Below are positions 1-5,908 of a stretch of 11,245 bases of DNA, piece by piece. A model generated the notes under the pieces. It had not been told where the DNA came from. It ran no database searches and saw nothing but the letters and a program-made list of their open reading frames with translations. The DNA is taken from the NCBI GenBank assembly GCA_964403465.1, contig CAYOFY010000055.1, positions 1 to 11,245 on the forward strand, in the 5' to 3' direction. How positions within the stretch are numbered: position 1 is the stretch's first letter; each line of letters starts with the position of its first letter. The stretch is from JAFGKM01 sp964403465. Its GTDB lineage: Bacteria; Ratteibacteria; UBA8468; B48-G9; JAFGKM01. Both the position numbers and the translations under genes were made by a program.

Positions 1-386
1 AAGAGTTTTGCGTTGTTATTCTTTGCAAGGTTCTTCCAGAAATTATAGGTCGAAACACGTATAGCATAGATATTTACAATAGTCCTGTTCTTGCCGTCGG
101 AGAAGAATTCAAAGGTATAAAGGTAGTTATCAGGGCTTTCAGGAAGCAGGTTTTCAAGTTCGGAGGAAAGCACCAGCTGTATTTTCCGCTTACCTGAGAA
201 AGGAAACTCCATCCGCCTGAAAATCAGCTCTTGTTTCGGGAGCACAATATTCAAAATACCTGGTTTCTTCTGCGAAAGGAAATTCTCAACATCGGCATTC
301 TGGATCTTACCCTGCTCGGAGCTCTTCACGTTATTCAGTGCATAAATGATCTGGTTCTGCTGGGGATAAAAGGTGACAGTTTTCAT
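1..386 (-). CDS. gspL: GspL-like T2SS inner-membrane assembly protein, N-terminal part (cut by window edge)
   Basis: The ATG at 386-384 overlaps the gspK stop in an ATGA junction (TGA 385-383), and the frame stays open for 128 codons to the window edge. Residues 48-82 contain LPKQELIFRRMEFPF followed by a basic stretch and SSELENLLP. This resembles the start of GspL/PilM-type cytoplasmic domains, where a short 'LP...RR.E.PF' segment precedes an 'E.E..LP' element. In T2SS, GspL spans the inner membrane, and its actin-like cytoplasmic domain recruits the GspE ATPase. The position directly after gspK matches the usual K-L gene order and supports the call more strongly than sequence similarity alone. 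The transmembrane segment and periplasmic domain would lie outside the window. No strong Shine-Dalgarno is visible, so expression is probably coupled to gspK. PilM or another actin-like assembly protein is the main alternative. Confidence 0.7.
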   Translation of the reverse strand, partial: MKTVTFYPQQNQIIYALNNVKSSEQGKIQNADVENFLSQKKPGILNIVLPKQELIFRRMEFPFSGKRKIQLVLSSELENLLPESPDNYLYTFEFFSDGKNRTIVNIYAIRVSTYNFWKNLAKNNNAKL

Positions 387-1300
387 TCAATTTCTATCCT
401 TGTCGTTTCAATGACTTTGTCGGTCTTTTTGACGTACGCTCTCATTTCTCTTTCTTGCCCATTACTTTTTACCGCAATCGACCTTATCAAGAAATATCTG
501 CTTTTGAAAATCATGATATTCCTGTTCCTGATATAGACATCCCTGTTTGTTTCCGTTAAGAAACGTTCTTCCAACGGTCTCTTTTCTCTTTCTCTGACTA
601 TTTTTTCTGCTTCTCCTGAAGAGAAACCAAATGCGCCTAATATTTCAGGAGGGCAGCTGTTCACATTGATTTTACCATCTGAAAAGGAAGTTATAAAGTC
701 TATTAAAGCTGGTATCTTTTCCTTGCTGTTCCCCAGGACTATATCCTTGCTGAAATTTTTTACAAGAAGAAGCTCTTCGGTACCGTAGAGATTTCTATTG
801 GGAGGAACATACGGAAAACCGGAAGTCTTGTAATGGAAATATTCTGCACCTGCTGCACGGGGAATGTCATCCTCATCTATCCAGTCCAGCAAGGAATCGC
901 TCAGCACTTCGGTATATCCCATAACAGCAAAAAAGTTCTTATATACTTCCATAAGAAGCGAATTGGTTTCCTTTTTTTCCCTGTCGAAGATTTTATTCGG
1001 ATTGATCTTTGCGTTCTCATCCGAAATGATGATGTGCAGCATTATGTCAGGCATATCATAATATATTTCCTTGCGAGATTCCTCACCTGTCGTATTCAGC
1101 GTCCCCTTCCTTCTATCAATCAAAATTTTTCCGATTTCTATTCCCATCTCGGCCATATTTTCAATTTCCAGATTTTTCTGAATATCAGCGAAGTTTTCAA
1201 TATAGTTTTTTGATTTACTTTGCATAAACAGCGAAAGCAGGGATATCGCCGTGGTGAATACCATAACAAAAATGAGGACAACGCCCTTATTTCTTATCAT
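383..1300 (-). CDS. gspK: T2SS minor pseudopilin GspK
   Basis: This 305-residue protein fits GspK, the large minor pseudopilin that caps the pseudopilus tip with GspI and GspJ. The N-terminus has a short basic leader (MIRNKG) and a hydrophobic helix (about residues 7-25). Phe, not Glu, sits at mature position +5; lack of Glu5 is characteristic of GspK. The globular part contains DENAKIN (94-100), LLDWIDEDD followed by PRAAGAEYF (137-155), and INVNSCPPEILGAF (211-224). The last motif matches the helix-hairpin-helix-like segment of the family. The length is close to the family norm of around 300-330 residues. The start overlaps the end of gspJ by 14 nt and the stop overlaps gspL by an ATGA, so translational coupling is likely. 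I see no disruption. Confidence 0.93.
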   Translation of the reverse strand: MIRNKGVVLIFVMVFTTAISLLSLFMQSKSKNYIENFADIQKNLEIENMAEMGIEIGKILIDRRKGTLNTTGEESRKEIYYDMPDIMLHIIISDENAKINPNKIFDREKKETNSLLMEVYKNFFAVMGYTEVLSDSLLDWIDEDDIPRAAGAEYFHYKTSGFPYVPPNRNLYGTEELLLVKNFSKDIVLGNSKEKIPALIDFITSFSDGKINVNSCPPEILGAFGFSSGEAEKIVREREKRPLEERFLTETNRDVYIRNRNIMIFKSRYFLIRSIAVKSNGQEREMRAYVKKTDKVIETTRIEIE

Positions 1301-1868
1301 CCTTTTTCGTGTCCTTGTTCAGTTTCACAGGAAAAAAAATCTTTTCCCCGTCAATTTCCATTTCAACAGCTACCGCCGTGGTTCTTGCAACCTCAATAAC
1401 TGAGTTATCCCAGGTCGTGCCCGTATAGAAAAGGAAACTTATGCTGTCGCAGTTTTCTATTACAGGGAAAATGAAATAGTAATTGCTGAGAAGATTTTCC
1501 TGCTTTCTTATAAGTCTTTCATGGTTATCGGCCGTTTTCTCAACAAGATATGTTACCTGTACCGGATAAAGAACCCCTGTCTCCTTTGTGACAAAAGAGA
1601 AACTTTTCTCGCTGAATAAAGATCTGTTACCGTCATCCAATATCATGCACTTAATCTCATCACTGAATCTAGCCAGAAACCTGAGAAGAACTTCGGAAGA
1701 TCTCATCTTGTTTTGGAGTCCAGCAGTAACGTTTGTGACGGAGAAAAAGGTTGCGTATATGAGCGTGAAGAGCAGAAAAACAAGAACGGTTGTAATCAAT
1801 ATTTCAAGAAGGGTGAATCCTCCGTGAACCCTGAATGCTTTCTGTGCAAAGTTATGGTTTCTTATCAT
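1287..1868 (-). CDS. gspJ: T2SS minor pseudopilin GspJ
   Basis: This is a type IV prepilin-like protein with a cleavage site G^FTLLE, Glu at mature +5, and a hydrophobic helix (about residues 18-42 counted from this start). It is followed by a mixed alpha/beta domain. The C-terminal part carries VARTTAVAVEMEIDGE, the typical beta strand pattern of GspJ ('...P.aVev.l.....'). GspJ joins GspI and GspK in the tip complex of the pseudopilus. I chose the ATG at 1868-1866, giving 193 residues and a 17-nt overlap with gspI. An upstream in-frame ATG at 1895-1893 would give 202 residues, a 25-residue leader and a 44-nt overlap. Neither has a strong ribosome binding site. Identity rests on the prepilin motif plus position between gspI and gspK. 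Confidence 0.9.
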   Translation of the reverse strand: MIRNHNFAQKAFRVHGGFTLLEILITTVLVFLLFTLIYATFFSVTNVTAGLQNKMRSSEVLLRFLARFSDEIKCMILDDGNRSLFSEKSFSFVTKETGVLYPVQVTYLVEKTADNHERLIRKQENLLSNYYFIFPVIENCDSISFLFYTGTTWDNSVIEVARTTAVAVEMEIDGEKIFFPVKLNKDTKKDDKK

Positions 1869-2274
1869 AGCCCGTTCCGTGCATTTCCCTCTCATTGATT
1901 TTCAGGAAGGGAGCCATCACCGAATAATCCCCTTTATCTGTTTTTATCTTAAGCCCATAGGGGGTGAATGTGATTTCGTATTCTGTGTCCGTTATGGTTG
2001 TATCCGAGCAGTAGATCTGCCAGGTGTATTTTTCAAAGGGCGCGTCGAAAGATCCGGAAACTCCATCTTTTATATTTACCTTTTCGCCCTTCAGCTCCTC
2101 AATCTTGCGTCTTGAAAGCAGCGTAAGAACTTTCTCGTCGTTTACCATCTGAAGATGTCTTGCAGAAAGCAGGTAGGAATTAAGACTGGCCGTTCCGGCT
2201 ATGGCAAATACGACAATTGCTATCATGAGTTCTAACATGGTTAATCCGCTCTTATTACAATGAATACATTTCAT
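1852..2274 (-). CDS. gspI: T2SS minor pseudopilin GspI
   Basis: This small pseudopilin has the leader MKCIHCNKSG, a cleavage site before LTMLE, Glu at mature +5 (residue 15), and a hydrophobic helix to about residue 32. The helix is followed by the short polar domain expected of GspI (total 140 residues from this start). GspI nucleates the pseudopilus tip with GspJ and GspK. A GAGGAG Shine-Dalgarno lies at 2292-2287. It is 12 nt from the ATG at 2274-2272 but only 3 nt from an in-frame TTG at 2283-2281, so the true start is uncertain; I prefer ATG. The gene overlaps the end of gspH by 20 nt and the start of gspJ by 17 nt. Cys3 and Cys6 in the leader are unusual but would be removed on processing. 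Confidence 0.9.
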   Translation of the reverse strand: MKCIHCNKSGLTMLELMIAIVVFAIAGTASLNSYLLSARHLQMVNDEKVLTLLSRRKIEELKGEKVNIKDGVSGSFDAPFEKYTWQIYCSDTTITDTEYEITFTPYGLKIKTDKGDYSVMAPFLKINEREMHGTGYDKKP

Positions 2275-2811
2275 TGAAATCAATAACTCCTCTCAGTATC
2301 TCCGGTTCTTTCAGATAAGGATTCATGAAGATCGTGTACTCTTCCTGGGTATCCGGATCAATGGCCGAAATCATGCCGAATTCCTTTGTGCCGTCAGGGA
2401 AAAACAGGAAGGATATCTTGCCCCCCGCAATTTCCATAGAGGCATTCCGCGCCATCATAAAATCCAGTCGTGTTTGTACCGGCACAGGTTCGTAAACATT
2501 TTCTTCGTCTGGTTCAGAAGTCTCTTTCCTTTCAATTTCCATCATGCAGGTATTGTTATCAATATCTATGTCGAATGAAACCGTTTCGTTCTGTTCCGCG
2601 GCATACTTGGATGCATTATGCAATGCATCTGTGAACTCAAGTATTTTTTCATTTTCCTTCACAGGCAGGATATTTTTTACTGCGGGGTACGAAAGATAAA
2701 AAAAAAGCCTATGATTATCATGACCACCATTAACTCAACGAATGTATAACCATGACAGATTGGCCTTACGTCTTGAATCTTGCCTGAAACTCTGCCGGGA
2801 TTTTGTGGCAA
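2255..2811 (-). pseudogene. gspH: GspH-like minor pseudopilin with a frameshift at a T9 run
   Basis: Two reading frames together make one pseudopilin. The first (2811-2677) encodes a leader ending CHG, then YTFVELMVVMIIIG with Glu at mature +5, and stops at TAA 2679-2677. The second carries the rest (AVKNILPVKENEKILEF... to TAA 2257-2255), including VSFDIDIDNN and ISFLFFPDGT, which resemble the beta-sheet domain of GspH. The frames are joined by a -1 shift at or just after a run of nine T on the coding strand (plus-strand A run 2698-2706). Adding one T gives a helix with Gly-x7-Pro spacing, the same as in the neighbouring GspG. No ATG precedes the prepilin motif; the best in-frame start is TTG 2811-2809. 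A GTG at 2662-2660 could start only a product without its membrane helix. The cause could be a homopolymer read error, a real mutation, or slippage; see findings. Confidence 0.75.
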
Positions 2812-2824
2812 AATAGATTTGTCT

Positions 2825-3271
2825 TTATATCTGTGAACTTGATATATCCTCATCTGGCCCTTCTCCCCCTTCTCTGCCGTCTCTTCCCAGGGAAATAATT
2901 TCGTAATCTTCGCCTTTCTTGCCAGGACTCAGGTATATATAGTCGCTGCCCCACGGGTCTTTTGGAATGGTATTTTTCTCAAGATAACCACCTTCTCTCC
3001 ATTTTTTTGGGACATTGCCGGTTGTCGGTTTTTCCACCAGTGCCTGCAAACCTTGTTCCGTTGACGGATAAAAACCGCTATCCAGATAGAAAAGTCGCAG
3101 CGCCTCTTCTATATTTTTTATCTGTATTTTTGCCGCAGTTACACGTGCTTCATCAATCCTTCCGAAAAATTTTGGCATTACTATTGTCGCAAGGATGCCC
3201 AGTATGACAATTACAGCCATCAATTCTATGAAGGTGAAGCCCGATTTTCTGTTTCTTGGTGTACCGTCCAT
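2825..3271 (-). CDS. gspG: T2SS major pseudopilin GspG
   Basis: This 148-residue protein is the major subunit of the T2SS pseudopilus. The leader MDGTPRNRKSG is followed by a processing site before FTFIELMAVIVILG (residues 12-25), with Glu16 at mature +5 and Pro33 in the helix at the usual place. The GspG-specific body is clear: SGFYPSTEQGLQALVEKP (65-82), KDPWGSDYIYLSPG (104-117) and SLGRDGREGGEGPDEDI (127-143). The last is the acidic C-terminal loop that binds calcium in characterised GspG proteins. An AAGGAG Shine-Dalgarno lies at 3284-3279, 7 nt before the ATG, the clearest ribosome binding site in the gsp run and appropriate for the most abundant subunit. It is separated from gspF by an unusually long, structured 135-nt spacer, and its stop lies close to the start of the gspH frame. 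Confidence 0.97.
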   Translation of the reverse strand: MDGTPRNRKSGFTFIELMAVIVILGILATIVMPKFFGRIDEARVTAAKIQIKNIEEALRLFYLDSGFYPSTEQGLQALVEKPTTGNVPKKWREGGYLEKNTIPKDPWGSDYIYLSPGKKGEDYEIISLGRDGREGGEGPDEDISSSQI

Positions 3272-3278
3272 TTCACTT

Positions 3279-3284
3279 CTCCTT
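3279..3284 (-). promoter_or_regulatory. Strong ribosome binding site of gspG
   Basis: AAGGAG on the coding strand, 7 nt upstream of the gspG ATG. It is stronger than the signals of the surrounding gsp genes and fixes the gspG start. Confidence 0.75.
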
Positions 3285-3305
3285 TTTGGCCATTCTTTAA
3301 AAAGA

Positions 3306-3383
3306 GTGAAATGTTAGATGTGAGACGAAAAAAATTCAGGATGCAGTTTTATTGCATTTCACGTCTGGCTTCTGACATCTCGC
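3306..3383. repeat. Palindromic intergenic element with arms of degenerate 7-bp repeats
   Basis: Within the gspF-gspG spacer, positions 3306-3326 read as three 7-bp units: GTGAAAT, GTTAGAT, GTGAGAC. Positions 3356-3383, read on the minus strand, form four units of the same type: GCGAGAT, GTCAGAA, GCCAGAC, GTGAAAT. The two arms are therefore inverted copies of a degenerate heptamer close to GTGAGAY, separated by about 29 bp. Parts of the arms pair exactly: AGATGT (3316-3321) with ACATCT (3375-3380), and AGACG (3323-3327) with CGTCT (3362-3366). Inside the loop is a smaller inverted repeat, ATGCA (3341-3345) and TGCAT (3353-3357). It has no coding potential that I can see. The unit structure is seen directly; calling it a dispersed element is inference, because no second copy lies in this window. 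Confidence 0.6.
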
Positions 3384-3385
3384 TC

Positions 3386-3404
3386 CGGGGGATATTTGCC
3401 CCCG
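3386..3404. repeat. GC-rich perfect hairpin just after the gspF stop
   Basis: CGGGGG (3386-3391) and CCCCCG (3399-3404) form a perfect 6-bp stem around a 7-nt AT-rich loop, starting 2 nt after the gspF stop codon on the coding strand. No T-run follows on the minus strand, so it does not look like a rho-independent terminator. It could protect the 3' end of the upstream mRNA from exonucleases or mark a processing point between gspF and the pseudopilin genes. Confidence 0.55.
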
Positions 3405-3406
3405 CG

Positions 3407-4603
3407 TCACCGTATAGACTGGCTTATCTGGAAAATGGGAAGGAGTATGGCCAATACAATTATCCCTACCACTCCTCCCATCAGAAGAATCATGACCGGT
3501 TCAATAAGATTTGCCAGTCTTGTAGAACTTTGCGAAACTTCCTCCTCATATATTTCACCTATCTTGCTGAACATCTCTGACAGCATACCGCTTCTCTCAC
3601 CGGCGCTTACAAGTTGGGTAACCAGATAGGGGAAGTACCTGCTGTTGCCGAATGAGGACGAAAGTGAACCTCCATTGGAAAGGGATTCCACAATATCATT
3701 TATTTCGTTTTTCAATAAACGGCTGGAAAGCACCTGTCCTGCAATCTGGAACGATTCAATTATATCAACGCCACCCTGTATAAGTGTGGATGCTGTACTG
3801 GAAAAAAGTATAATCTCTCTTTTCAGAAGCAGATTGTTCAGAACAGGAGCCCTGAATCTCAGGAAATCCGTAATCATTTCGCCTTTTTCGGATGCAAAAA
3901 GTCTCTTCACTCCGACGTATATGATAATTATCACAATAGCTATATAAATCCACCATTTTTTGAAAAAACCGCTTATTTTGATCAACATGACAGTTGGAAC
4001 AGGCAGCTTCATATCAATCTGGGCAAATATTCTTGTTATTGTTGGAGTAACGAAAGAAAGCAAGAATATAAATACAGCAATTGAGATGAATAACATAAAC
4101 AGAGGATAGCTCATTATGCTTCTAATCTTGTTCTTGAACGACTGTCTTTTTTCCAGAAAATCTGAAATTCTGAGAAGAATTTTGTCAAGTGTTCCGGTTT
4201 CTTCTCCTGCCCGTACCATTGATATTACCATATCCGAAAATATTGAAGGAAAGTCCTTGAGCGCTTCAGAAAAACTTTTGCCCTCCCGTATTTTTTTTTG
4301 AATTTCCTCAAAAACCTTTTTCAGTTTTCCATCCTTCATCTGAGAAACAACTCCAGTGAGGCATTCATCAAGCGGGAGTTTGGAACTTACGAATGTGGCC
4401 AATTCTCTTATCGCGACAACAATCTCACCTTCTTTTATTACAATGGAAAATGGGAGAAAATATGGAGTTCTCTCGGAGATGTTTATTACGTAAAGTCCTT
4501 GCTCCTTCAGTGTTTTCTTGATCCGGGAGGTATCTTCGCCTTTCATTCTGCCAGATACCTTCTTTCCCTGTTTATCAAGTGCCGTATATGTATAGGTATT
4601 CAT
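3407..4603 (-). CDS. gspF: T2SS inner-membrane platform protein GspF
   Basis: This 398-residue protein matches the size and layout of GspF/PilC-family platform proteins, which sit in the inner membrane and couple the ATPase to pseudopilus assembly. The N-terminal cytoplasmic region opens with YTYTALDKQGKKVSGRM. Two copies of the T2SSF domain follow at about 66-187 and 266-389. They carry the paired motifs MVRAGEETGTLDKIL (129-143) and LVSAGERSGMLSEM (331-344). Three hydrophobic segments lie at about 166-188, 215-235 and 366-390, as expected. The start is ATG 4603-4601 without a strong Shine-Dalgarno. It follows spoVG by 58 nt; gspE and gspD, which often precede gspF, are absent here. A type IV pilus PilC is the alternative, but the following gspG-L order argues for T2SS. 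Confidence 0.95.
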   Translation of the reverse strand: MNTYTYTALDKQGKKVSGRMKGEDTSRIKKTLKEQGLYVINISERTPYFLPFSIVIKEGEIVVAIRELATFVSSKLPLDECLTGVVSQMKDGKLKKVFEEIQKKIREGKSFSEALKDFPSIFSDMVISMVRAGEETGTLDKILLRISDFLEKRQSFKNKIRSIMSYPLFMLFISIAVFIFLLSFVTPTITRIFAQIDMKLPVPTVMLIKISGFFKKWWIYIAIVIIIIYVGVKRLFASEKGEMITDFLRFRAPVLNNLLLKREIILFSSTASTLIQGGVDIIESFQIAGQVLSSRLLKNEINDIVESLSNGGSLSSSFGNSRYFPYLVTQLVSAGERSGMLSEMFSKIGEIYEEEVSQSSTRLANLIEPVMILLMGGVVGIIVLAILLPIFQISQSIR

Positions 4604-4623
4604 TACGAAAATTCTGCAAGGAC

Positions 4624-4647
4624 CTTCATTCTAAATACTTAATGAAG
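4624..4647. repeat. Inverted repeat in the spoVG-gspF spacer
   Basis: CTTCATT (4624-4630) and AATGAAG (4641-4647) form a perfect 7-bp stem with a 10-nt AT-rich loop in the 58-nt spacer between spoVG and gspF. No T-run follows in the direction of transcription. It could be an mRNA processing or stability element, or an operator; it may also be chance. Confidence 0.35.
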
Positions 4648-4661
4648 ATATTTCAGGGGTT

Positions 4662-5030
4662 TTATTTCTTCTCTTCTTCCTTTTTGTATTCAGCAAGAAC
4701 TTTTTCCTGGATATAATCACGAAATTCTGTTTTTATGGGATGGGCAAGATCCCGATGCTGTTGGGATGGTGAAAAAGCTTGTTCATCAATCGGATTGAGA
4801 GCGTTACCGCAGGAACCGCAGAACTTATTTGATACGGAGTTTTTGAATCCACACTTTGGGCAATCCCTCTGCATTTTTTTACTGGGCATAGCGACAAAAA
4901 GACCGTTTTTCCCTTCTATGATGCGTATGTCCCTCACGACAAAAACGTCGTCAAAAGTTACGGAGGCATATGCTCTCAATCTGCTGTTGGGTCTGCCTAC
5001 GAGTGAAATTCTTGTTTCTGTGATCTGCAT
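4662..5030 (-). CDS. spoVG: SpoVG-family regulator with an inserted zinc ribbon
   Basis: The first 50 residues (MQITETRISL..., then LRAYASVTFDDVFVVRDIRIIEG and LFVAMPSKK) are a clear SpoVG N-terminal half. The C-terminal half resumes at about residue 93 with RDLAHPI and ends IQEKVLAEY plus a charged tail. SpoVG proteins are small nucleic-acid-binding regulators. Between the halves, where the family normally has a short loop, lie about 40 extra residues with Cys57, Cys60, Cys71 and Cys74 (C-x2-C-x10-C-x2-C), a typical zinc ribbon. Total length is 122, versus about 85-100 for ordinary SpoVG. The start at 5030-5028 follows a purine-rich AAGGGGGA (5042-5035). An upstream in-frame start at 5084 would add 18 unconserved residues overlapping ispE. 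It begins 14 nt after ispE, echoing the ispE-purR-yabJ-spoVG neighbourhood of Bacillus. Confidence 0.92.
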   Translation of the reverse strand: MQITETRISLVGRPNSRLRAYASVTFDDVFVVRDIRIIEGKNGLFVAMPSKKMQRDCPKCGFKNSVSNKFCGSCGNALNPIDEQAFSPSQQHRDLAHPIKTEFRDYIQEKVLAEYKKEEEKK

Positions 5031-5034
5031 CGTA

Positions 5035-5042
5035 TCCCCCTT
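5035..5042 (-). promoter_or_regulatory. Ribosome binding site that fixes the spoVG start
   Basis: AAGGGGGA on the coding strand, 4 nt before ATG 5030-5028. It supports this start over the in-frame codon 54 nt upstream, and the conserved SpoVG N-terminus begins exactly here. Confidence 0.55.
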
Positions 5043-5044
5043 TT

Positions 5045-5908
5045 CTAAGAAGTTTTGATACTTTCTACGATACAACTTTTCCACCCTTTAGCGTTGAACA
5101 GAGACGTTCTTGTCTCGGCATCTCTCCTGTCTGGAAAAACCGAAAACAGGGCTCCCCCACTTCCTGAGACGAAAAACTTTTTCCCCGTGTGCCGCTCCAG
5201 TTGCCTTTTCACCCCCTTTGCTTGATTATATAAATCAAAATAGGGTTCTTCGAGTCTGTTTTGCATGATTTTTTCAATATTTTCCATATGCTTGAGTTCA
5301 ATTTCTTCATTCAAAAGTTTAATTTTTTCCCTTGCTTCTGTCAAATTGCCCTTTATTTTCAATGAATCTAAACGTGAATAGACCTCCCGGGTTGATACAG
5401 AAAAGGGAGGTATTGAAAGATAATAGGCCAGTGTCATACCGGAGACACCTTTCTTTTCTATCTTATTGCCAGTCCCTTCAACAATGCATCTTCCTCCCTG
5501 GATGAACAGGGGAACGTCACTGCCTACCAGGCTGGCTATGCGGGTAAGTCTCTTTTCACCCAAATCAATTTTCCATATTTTCAGAAGCGCCCTTAAAACG
5601 GACGCAGCATTTGAACTACCGCCCCCCAATCCGCTTCCAGGAGGTATTTTCTTTAGAATTTCTATGCGTACGCCCTTATTAACGTTGAAAATCCTCCTGA
5701 GAAGAGAAATAGTTCTTGTAACCGTGTTTTCGGCTGGAATAGTCCATTCTGAATGGAAGAGGACTTCAGTTGTAACTGATTCTTCAATTCTTATCTCATC
5801 GTACAGACTCACTATATCTACCAACGACATGAGATTATGCAGTTTCTTCCCCAGACCTCCGATTTCCAGAAAAAGATTAATCTTTGCCGGGGACAGGATC
5901 TTTATCAT
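5045..5908 (-). CDS. ispE: 4-diphosphocytidyl-2-C-methyl-D-erythritol kinase IspE
   Basis: This GHMP-family kinase phosphorylates CDP-methylerythritol in the non-mevalonate (MEP) pathway of isoprenoid synthesis, in the cytoplasm. Its 287 residues match the family length. The N-terminal SPAKINLFLEI (6-16) holds the catalytic lysine (Lys9). The glycine-rich ATP loop is IPPGSGLGGGSSNAASVL (88-105). GSDVPLF (129-135) carries the catalytic aspartate (Asp131), and VSGSGGALFSVF (237-248) is the third GHMP motif. One oddity is that the usual DGYH substrate loop near residue 24 reads KKLH: the histidine stays but Asp-Gly-Tyr is replaced. The ATG overlaps the end of grpE by 32 nt with no visible Shine-Dalgarno, so translation is probably coupled. 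It is followed closely by spoVG. Confidence 0.96.
   Translation of the reverse strand: MIKILSPAKINLFLEIGGLGKKLHNLMSLVDIVSLYDEIRIEESVTTEVLFHSEWTIPAENTVTRTISLLRRIFNVNKGVRIEILKKIPPGSGLGGGSSNAASVLRALLKIWKIDLGEKRLTRIASLVGSDVPLFIQGGRCIVEGTGNKIEKKGVSGMTLAYYLSIPPFSVSTREVYSRLDSLKIKGNLTEAREKIKLLNEEIELKHMENIEKIMQNRLEEPYFDLYNQAKGVKRQLERHTGKKFFVSGSGGALFSVFPDRRDAETRTSLFNAKGWKSCIVESIKTS

Noticed and set aside
231..536. Plus-strand open frame of 101 codons at the left end, with hydrophobic stretches
   Set aside because: It is antisense to the gspK/gspL junction, where both minus-strand genes show family motifs and an ATGA overlap. The hydrophobicity comes from the complement of charged codons.
5031..5084. 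Extension of SpoVG by 18 residues to an upstream start
   Set aside because: The conserved SpoVG N-terminus begins at 5030 right after a purine-rich ribosome binding site; the added residues are unconserved and overlap ispE.
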